Assembly: GCA_023212695.1 (NCBI GenBank)
Contig: JALCCG010000062.1
Location: 1 to 64,000 of the forward strand
DNA length: 64,000 nt
Source of the DNA: Sporisorium sorghi
Taxonomy: Eukaryota > Basidiomycota > Ustilaginomycetes > Ustilaginales > Ustilaginaceae
Direction: 5' to 3'
Shown in pieces: positions 58,380 through 64,000 of the stretch. The first letter of the stretch is position 1. Every line of letters begins with the position of its first letter. The notes under the pieces were generated by a model. The model was not told the DNA's origin and searched no databases. It worked only from the letters and a program-made list of their open reading frames with translations. The position numbers and the translations under genes were made by a program.

Positions 58380-60086
58380 CTATTGATTTGGAAATACAAT
58401 GGAAGCGAGCCGGTAGCGGATGGCAAAGGCGAGGCACGATCCTGCGACTTGGATGAGCATGGTATGTAGCCAGAGGGCGTACTCTGAAATGTGTGGACCT
58501 GTGAATGGTTGTTCGTTGGGGTGTTTGGTGGGTCGATGACGCACGCCCCTGAGGATGAGGATGGCGTTGAGGAGGGTGAGGTTGGTGGTGCTCTTGATGC
58601 GATGTTTTTGTGTGTCGTAGTAATCGAGCTGAACAAAGTGGAGGAGGGAGAGGAGTTTGAGGATGAGCGTGGCGAATGCACCCGCTGGACGGAGGGGCTT
58701 GGACGAGGTGTTGGGCAGCTGATCGTCTTGTTCCTTGTCCCCCGAGGCAAAGTATTGGATCGAGGGGTAGAGGCAGTTGGAGGGCGCGTGGAATCGAGGC
58801 ACACGATGTCGTGGATTAGGCACGAGTCCAAACAGCTGCGGACAGCTGAGGCAAAAATTCAAGATCTGCGGAACAAAGAAGAGCAAGACCGTCTTGCTAA
58901 AGTGTCCCAAGATCCCCACGGTGGAGAACACCATGCCGGCAAAGTAGCAGAACGTGTCTCCCACAAACACGCGCGCCGGATACCGGTTCCACGACAACAA
59001 GGCGAGACACACACCGGTCAAGGGCAAAAGCAGGTAGAGGCTCAACAAGTGCCTGCGGAGCAGTTGGTTGCTGGATCGCGAACCCGCCATGCCAGCGCGC
59101 GAGTCGAGGTAGAGCACATCATTGATGCAGAGCGAGATGGCGATGACGAGAGCCTGGCCCACCTCGACGCCGTTGATGCCGGCGAGGATGTTGATGCTGT
59201 TGGTGCAAAAAGTGGAGAGGAGCGACATGTAGAGGTAGTAGAGCGGGCCGAGCTCCACGATGGACGAGCCGATGCATCGTCTGAGCACGCCAGGCCAGCC
59301 GGGCACGACGACCGAGGTACCTCCTCCACCCGCATAGTAGACCACGAGCAGAGGGATGCTCGAAATCACGGGGATGGGCAGCTTGTACCTCCATCGAATG
59401 TCGAATACATCGTCGAGAAACCCCAGCAGGATGGCCGACAAGAATGACAAGAGTGCGGAAAGAAAGCTGGCAAGCTCGTGATGCGGGAATCCGCGCCTGC
59501 CGTCCATGCGACCGTGCCAGTCGTCGCCGGTCCTGTAGATGACTTGCAGCCTCGACGAGAAGTATCGGAAGGGTATAAAGAGGAAGAGCAACGCCATGTA
59601 GACCGCAGCGGTAGGCAGACCGAGACTCTCGGGGATTTGGTCGGGATTGTTCTTGAGGAGGTCTCGACCTTTGAAGCCGCGAGCGAGAAAGACGTCCTTT
59701 GTCTTTGCGATGGCTGCACTGGCCAAGCAGTAGCCCATCAACGAAAGACCAACGGCGGCAAACAGGCCAGGAAAGGCGTCGTCATAGTACAGGATCGCCT
59801 GTCGCTGCTTGGCGGAAACCAGGTAGTCGAGCAGCACGGTAAGCTTGGAAGGCTGCGCTGCGAAAAAGTGCTCAGCGAGCCATCGAAATGGAGGCCAAAG
59901 AGGGCCACTGGTATAGTGATCACCAGATGCTTCGAGCTGGAGCAACGGTGGGAGCACCAAAGCCGCAGTCGCTATTGGAAGCACCACCGCTGATGTAGCA
60001 AGTGACGGCATTTGCTTACACACGGCGGTAGATGGTGGTGGTGGTGGTGAAAAGCAAGACTCGAGATGAGCTGATCCAGCGGTCAT
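58380..60086 (-). CDS. ALG7: UDP-GlcNAc:dolichyl-phosphate GlcNAc-1-phosphotransferase
   Basis: A 568-residue polytopic membrane protein. The start is ATG 60086 (MTAGSAHLES); a second ATG at 60011 (MPSLATSAVVLP) would give 543 residues and a cleaner hydrophobic N-terminus. Conserved family segments include FKGRDLLKNNPDQIPESLGL, LGFLDDVFDIRWRYK, FCTNSINILAGINGVE, DSRAGMAG-like loop and YPARVFVGDTFCYFAGM (the catalytic Asp-rich loops). About ten hydrophobic helices are visible. The enzyme starts N-glycan assembly on the cytosolic face of the ER by moving GlcNAc-1-P to dolichyl phosphate; tunicamycin is its known inhibitor. The protein is longer than yeast Alg7 because of a Ser/Pro-containing insertion in the C-terminal third (around residues 430-470). 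Confidence 0.94.
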   Translation of the reverse strand: MTAGSAHLESCFSPPPPPSTAVCKQMPSLATSAVVLPIATAALVLPPLLQLEASGDHYTSGPLWPPFRWLAEHFFAAQPSKLTVLLDYLVSAKQRQAILYYDDAFPGLFAAVGLSLMGYCLASAAIAKTKDVFLARGFKGRDLLKNNPDQIPESLGLPTAAVYMALLFLFIPFRYFSSRLQVIYRTGDDWHGRMDGRRGFPHHELASFLSALLSFLSAILLGFLDDVFDIRWRYKLPIPVISSIPLLVVYYAGGGGTSVVVPGWPGVLRRCIGSSIVELGPLYYLYMSLLSTFCTNSINILAGINGVEVGQALVIAISLCINDVLYLDSRAGMAGSRSSNQLLRRHLLSLYLLLPLTGVCLALLSWNRYPARVFVGDTFCYFAGMVFSTVGILGHFSKTVLLFFVPQILNFCLSCPQLFGLVPNPRHRVPRFHAPSNCLYPSIQYFASGDKEQDDQLPNTSSKPLRPAGAFATLILKLLSLLHFVQLDYYDTQKHRIKSTTNLTLLNAILILRGVRHRPTKHPNEQPFTGPHISEYALWLHTMLIQVAGSCLAFAIRYRLASIVFPNQ

Positions 60087-60789
60087 TTCGAGGGTCGTGC
60101 GCAGTCTCTTGCGGACATCACGTTGTCCACTTGTTCTCCAAGAGTCACAATTTCCCCACAAAGTGACGTGGAACGATTTGGTAGCAGATGTGATTTCCAG
60201 CAGGCTCGTATCATGGCAAGTACTGCTGCAATCGACGATGCAATCGAGAACACTTCTCAATCAACACGAACAAGGGTCAGAATGTCTTCACAGACCTGGA
60301 CTTCAAGCAAACTCTGGCACGAAAGCAATCTCCAGAAAGACGCTTCCGGCAGCTCTGATGACCTCCGCAGACAGGGGGAAACCGACGGTCCTTGGAACCA
60401 AGCCGGGCTGCATCTCGAGTTGCACCAGAGCCGCACACGCCAGAGTGCCATCGCGCCTAACAAAAGAGGAGCTCGCCGCGTTGGCTGCGAAAGGCCCTCA
60501 CCGAGGAGCGAGCGGCACAACGCAAACGAATCCAGACTAGGTGAAAAGAAATCTTGTTGCTTTCGCTAGGCTATGACTCAAACGCCGGTCACGGGAGCAC
60601 AAGGCGACGTGCTCCAAGACTCGGTGCTCTTAAGACCCAGCATGAACGCCTTGCAAGTGCAAAGGCGCGTGTGAAAAGGGAGAATGGGATGGGATGGGAT
60701 GGGGAGAAACCAAAAGACTCAAAAAGGCTCTCAGCACAATCAAGCTGCGCCAGCGGATCCGAAGCCATGTCTTGCAGGTGAGGTGGCTG
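60087..60789. other. Gap between ALG7 and TFA1
   Basis: About 700 bases between the ALG7 start and the TFA1 stop. A stretch from 60213 to about 60540 on the + strand may be a broken small gene (separate entry). The remainder shows nothing recognisable. Confidence 0.5.
60213..60535 (+). pseudogene. Possible frameshift-ridden small gene
   Basis: From ATG 60213 the first frame reads MASTAAIDDAIEN. Coding-like segments then continue in successive frames: LLNQHEQ, then NVFTDLDFKQTLARKQ, then DDLRRQGETDGPWNQ, then TKEELAALAAK, then ALTEERAAQRKRIQTR and a stop. Each switch is in the same direction (one extra base), near 60250, 60273, 60355, 60461 and 60491. The fragments are rich in Ala, Glu, Gln, Lys and Arg, as in small helical proteins. 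Picking good segments from three frames can also occur by chance, so this is weak. No family is recognised. Confidence 0.2.
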
Positions 60790-62088
60790 CTACACGACAT
60801 GCTCAAAATCGTCCATAGCATCCTCGTCGTCATGGCCGTCGTCTGCTGTCGGATTCGCGCTCCCGTTCTCTTGCGACGCGACTGGCTTGACGCGCTTGTT
60901 CTCGGCATCACTGCCGGCTGACGCAGATCGTGATCGCTTTCGCTGTGTGCTTGGCTCGGTAGATGGCCGAGCGACCGGCTCAAAGTCGTCCAACTCTTGC
61001 TCGTCCACAGAGGGCGGCGCTTGGCTGGCTTTCGACGCTGCTGCCGCCAATTCTGCTGTCTGAAGACTGGCATATTGCGCGTAGTAGTCGTCATCATCGC
61101 CACCCTCGTCGTCCTTGCCCTCGTCCACGTCAAAGCCATTGGACGATTGCACGTGCTGCTGCTTGCGCCCCAACGCCGTCTGCTCGCCGCTGACGGTACT
61201 TGCGAGATGCCAAGCGGGCAACGCATTCTGCTTGCGCTGTTCGTCTTCCGCTTTCTGCTTGGCCAGTCGACGAGCCGCCTCGGCTGCCGGATCATTCGAG
61301 CCAAGATCCACGTGCAGAGCAGGCGCGCCATTGACGCTGGACGACAAGGGCGGCGCGTAAGAGGCGTCGTCGGATGCGGTGGAGAACCACGGTTGCGAGG
61401 CAGCATGCTTGGCGAGCCACGCGCCCACATCGAGACTCGGGAGGGTGATGCCCTCGGTGCGGCGCAGACCTGCGAGCAAGGTGGAGAGCTGCTCGTTGAA
61501 ACGCATCAGGCTGTCCTTGCTTCGCTTGACGTCGTCGGCGTCTTCGTTGTCGACGAGCTCGGTGCTGCAGCCGGGCGTCTCGCACACAAACACGTTGCGC
61601 AACACGTCGAGCAGGTGCGCTACCTCGAGGGTGGAGTACGACTTTTTGCAGCGCGGGCAGACGTAGCCCTTGTTGTCGAGCTCGTTGCGCAGACGCGTGT
61701 CGATCTTTTTACGGATCGACATCATGCGCCATTTTGTCACGTCGAGAAAGAGCTTAAAGTCGAGGTAGTAGTAGGTGCGAGGCACGCTTCGGTTTGCGAG
61801 AGGGTCTCGGATCTCGTTTCTGCGAAAGGTGCAAATCAGCTTGTCCTCCAAGAGCTTGGAGGATAGAGCGGCGAGCTCCTTGACCTGAATGCCAAGACGA
61901 TGCGCGAGGACGTCGGCTGGAAGTACGGTGATGCTGACGAGCTGATCCATGAGGACAATGTGTCGATCTTGGTAAAAGATGCGTGCGACGATCTGAGCCA
62001 TCCTGCGAATGGTGGAGAGCTGTTCTTCGCTAGCAAGTCTGACGTCCGAGTCGTGACCAGCACGGCCGAGAGCGGTGATGCTCGACAT
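60790..62088 (-). CDS. TFA1: Transcription initiation factor TFIIE, alpha (large) subunit
   Basis: A 432-residue protein from ATG 62088 (MSSITALGRAGHDSDV). The N-terminal winged-helix region (about 20-130) includes DQLVSITVLPADVLAHRLGI and the conserved YYYLDFKLFLDVTKWRM. A zinc ribbon follows with Cys144, Cys147, Cys169 and Cys174 (YVCPRCKKSYS and FVCETPGCS). The rest is linker and an acidic C-terminus (ending DDEDAMDDFEHVV), the usual TFIIH-contacting tail. TFIIE recruits TFIIH and aids promoter melting by RNA polymerase II. Length is near yeast Tfa1. It is divergent to the JmjC gene. Confidence 0.95.
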   Translation of the reverse strand: MSSITALGRAGHDSDVRLASEEQLSTIRRMAQIVARIFYQDRHIVLMDQLVSITVLPADVLAHRLGIQVKELAALSSKLLEDKLICTFRRNEIRDPLANRSVPRTYYYLDFKLFLDVTKWRMMSIRKKIDTRLRNELDNKGYVCPRCKKSYSTLEVAHLLDVLRNVFVCETPGCSTELVDNEDADDVKRSKDSLMRFNEQLSTLLAGLRRTEGITLPSLDVGAWLAKHAASQPWFSTASDDASYAPPLSSSVNGAPALHVDLGSNDPAAEAARRLAKQKAEDEQRKQNALPAWHLASTVSGEQTALGRKQQHVQSSNGFDVDEGKDDEGGDDDDYYAQYASLQTAELAAAASKASQAPPSVDEQELDDFEPVARPSTEPSTQRKRSRSASAGSDAENKRVKPVASQENGSANPTADDGHDDEDAMDDFEHVV

Positions 62089-62163
62089 GTTTGATTTGCA
62101 AAGGGGACGGGATTGAGATTATTGAATCTCGGGTATATGGGCGAGAAAAGAGAAAGCAGAGAC

Positions 62164-62207
62164 GAGAGCGACGTGAGAGCGACGTGAGAGCGACGTGAGA
62201 GCGACGT
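62164..62207 (+). repeat. 11-bp tandem repeat, four copies
   Basis: Four copies of GAGAGCGACGT, just upstream of TFA1 and probably in its 5' leader or promoter. Confidence 0.85.
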
Positions 62208-62756
62208 AAGAACGAGACGGACTGGGGAGGGTGGAAGGTAACGGGAAGCGGAGCAAAGCGGAGCGGACAGACGTAACAACAAGGAACCTGAGGAAGCAAA
62301 AGCAAAAAGCAAAAAAAAAAAAAAAAGCGGTACGGGCATTAAAGCCAACGCTTCAGTTGTACGCCATATTGATGGCGACGAGTAGATGATGATGGTGGTT
62401 GGAAGGAAAGCAAGCAAGGAAAGAAGAAAAAATTGCAGCGCTTCTTTTCTGTACCGCAGTCTGATTTTTCTCTCTCTCTCGGCTCCGTTTGCTCATAATA
62501 AGCCCGATCTCAAATATCAAGCTGCAATGAATCGGTAGATCGAATTTCTCAAAGCAACTCATGCACCAAGGGTCCAACTTTTTTTTTTTTTTTTTTTTTT
62601 TTTTTCTTTTTCTTTTCCTTTTTCTCTTTCGCTTCATCACTCGAGACTCGACTGTTACTCTGCACGGTTCTCAAGTCAAGAATCGAAAAAGGACAAATCG
62701 ACGACTCAGCACAGCGTGTCGCTACAGTAAATTACTGTGTAGTATATCTCTTTTCC

Positions 62757-62788
62757 TCTTGCTCTTGCTCTTGCTCTTGCTCTTGCTC
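62757..62788 (+). repeat. (CTTGCT)n microsatellite, five copies
   Basis: Five hexamer units in the pyrimidine-rich region about 300 bases upstream of the JmjC gene start. Confidence 0.85.
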
Positions 62789-63078
62789 CCCCCGTCCACT
62801 CAATTGTCATCACCTCACTCACGTCGATTCGCATCATAGCCGCTCCACCTCATTCACCGCAAGGCATCAGCACCAACGAACCGCGCTCACGAAAACTCAG
62901 CTTTGGTATTTTTAACAGGCTCATTCCACCGCCCACCGCACCTTTTCTTTCTCCCTCCCTCTCTCCTTCGAGTCTATCGGCGATGCGTCCCGTTCTATAG
63001 CCTCTTTCTTTCTCGTCAAAGCTTTCCGCGCCTCGAACCTTTCAGCTGACTCTCTGCAGTAGCTGTCTGTCTGTCATC

Positions 63079-64000
63079 ATGTTTAGCGTGCCTCCGCTTC
63101 CGCTTCAGCTCGACCGTTACGACGGGTGGCTGCCCTCAGAAAACAATCCCAGGATTGCCAAAGTCAGAAGTGATATCTCTGCTGCCGATATGTGGTCTCG
63201 TTTTATCAGTCAACGTCGTCCAGTCGTCATCGATGGCTTGCCTCGCGATCCAGAGTGGAACGCCTCTCGATGGACCGACCTCGAATACCTCAGGTCCACC
63301 GCCGGCGACGTGCCTGTCAAGATCGAGCCTGTCCATCCGGACGCTGGCCACTTTGGCACATCTGTAAAGCGAAAGAAGGTCAAGTTTGCCGAATTCCTCG
63401 ATATTCTCCAGGACGAGGACAGCGCTGGCAAATGGTATCTCACCACGCAGTACGTCGAGCAAGCCGACGAGTTGCAACATGCTTCCCATCCCTCCACCAC
63501 CCAGCCCAGCAACCTCGACGACAACCTCGACGACAATGTCGACGGCGACGACAGCGAGTACCAGCCCGAGATGGACAACGTCTTGCCTCCACCCACCAAT
63601 GCGCTCTCCAACGACTTTCCCGCAAAGCCACACCTCCTCGGTAACCTCGTCTTGCAACAGTGCAACTTGTGGCTCGGCAACAGCAAACAAGGCAAGAGCT
63701 CGGCTTTGCATCACGACTTCCACGACAACCTCTACATTCTGCTCTCTGGCTACAAGCGCTTCCTCCTCTTCCCTCCCTCGGCGCATCGCTACCTTCATCC
63801 TCGCGGCGATGTCGACAGGGTCTACCCCAATGGCCTCATCGTCTACGCTCCTCCTGACGAGCTTCCTTCTTACGTGCCCGTCCCTGGTCGCAAGTTGCAG
63901 CTTCCCATTCGTCCCGATGGTCTTGTCCCCTCGGACGCTGCGAGATGGCGTCGCAAAGCTCGTCTTCGCGTCAAACGCGAGATCGACGAGCTCGCCGCCG
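63079..64000 (+). CDS. JmjC/cupin-8 domain protein, 3' end outside the window
   Basis: Starts at ATG 63079 (MFSVPPLPLQLDRYDG) and stays open to the window edge (307 codons). An N-terminal region typical of cupin-8/JmjC hydroxylases is visible (RRPVVIDGLPRDPEW, then GKWYLTTQYVE). An acidic insertion near residues 140-170 follows. The metal site HHDFHDN (His211, Asp213) is followed by LYILLSGYKRFLLFPPS. Members are Fe(II)- and 2-oxoglutarate-dependent oxygenases acting on proteins or RNA; histone demethylation is not implied. The distal iron-binding His would lie beyond the window. The last visible part is basic and helical. Confidence 0.85.
   Translation, partial: MFSVPPLPLQLDRYDGWLPSENNPRIAKVRSDISAADMWSRFISQRRPVVIDGLPRDPEWNASRWTDLEYLRSTAGDVPVKIEPVHPDAGHFGTSVKRKKVKFAEFLDILQDEDSAGKWYLTTQYVEQADELQHASHPSTTQPSNLDDNLDDNVDGDDSEYQPEMDNVLPPPTNALSNDFPAKPHLLGNLVLQQCNLWLGNSKQGKSSALHHDFHDNLYILLSGYKRFLLFPPSAHRYLHPRGDVDRVYPNGLIVYAPPDELPSYVPVPGRKLQLPIRPDGLVPSDAARWRRKARLRVKREIDELAA

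Larger units (their letters stand above)
62089..63078. other. Divergent intergenic region between TFA1 and the JmjC gene
   Basis: About 1 kb with an 11-bp tandem repeat, an A run (62311-62326), a T run (62579-62605) and a CTTGCT hexamer repeat. A pyrimidine-rich leader precedes 63079. No gene is supported. Confidence 0.6.

Noticed and set aside
62579..62605. T run as a telomere or terminator signal
   Set aside because: It is a simple homopolymer; similar runs occur throughout the window's intergenic regions and no telomeric hexamer array is present.

Overview
The window is nuclear DNA of a basidiomycete fungus, most likely a smut of the Ustilaginales. Genes are mostly intron-poor with GC-rich third codon positions and short intergenic gaps. 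The recognisable introns are short and have CTGAC-type branch points, and the proteins are single-copy fungal housekeeping orthologues. The clade call is inference from style and protein character; no database search was possible. Neighbouring genes do not share a pathway: this is ordinary eukaryotic monocistronic layout, not an operon.

Layout. 0-7 kb: a secreted pepsin-type aspartic protease (+), a low-complexity hypothetical protein (+) and bifunctional HIS7 (-). 7.8-14.2 kb: a membrane-anchored PhoD-like phosphatase (+) and a SWI3/RSC8-type chromatin-remodelling subunit (+). 14.6-15.1 kb: a tiny two-exon complex I subunit, NDUFB2 (-). 17.3-22.9 kb: pyruvate dehydrogenase E1-alpha (+) and a Nup155/Nup170 nucleoporin (-). 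23.4-27.3 kb: primase large subunit PRI2 (+) and adenylosuccinate synthetase ADE12 (+). 27.3-31 kb: a gene-free stretch. 31-37.8 kb: NADH glutamate synthase GLT1 (+) in four exons. 38-39 kb: an unrecognised reading frame with no clear 5' end (-). 39-42 kb: an AT-richer island of inverted-repeat (MITE-like) elements. 42.2-49.8 kb: TFIIA-gamma in three exons (+), a DUF2841/YDR124W-like protein (+) and a CRAL-TRIO protein with an unusual C-terminal extension (-). 50 kb: a 10-N assembly gap flanked by near-duplicate sequence. 50.4-54.6 kb: a short-chain dehydrogenase with two compensating frame disturbances (+) and RDH54/RAD54B (-). 56.2-64 kb: a Slm1-type PH protein (+), ALG7 (-), TFIIE-alpha (-) and the 5' part of a JmjC-domain protein (+) that runs off the window.

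The most unusual feature is in GLT1. Restoring the conserved cysteine motif of the [3Fe-4S] site requires a 7-nucleotide micro-exon and a 23-nucleotide mini-exon, and the third intron starts with GC. The three cluster cysteines are thereby encoded on three different exons. Other points for follow-up are the possible CRAL-TRIO/Pex22-like fusion, the MITE island with a 16-bp hairpin and a tRNA-like segment, and a possible decayed small gene between ALG7 and TFA1.
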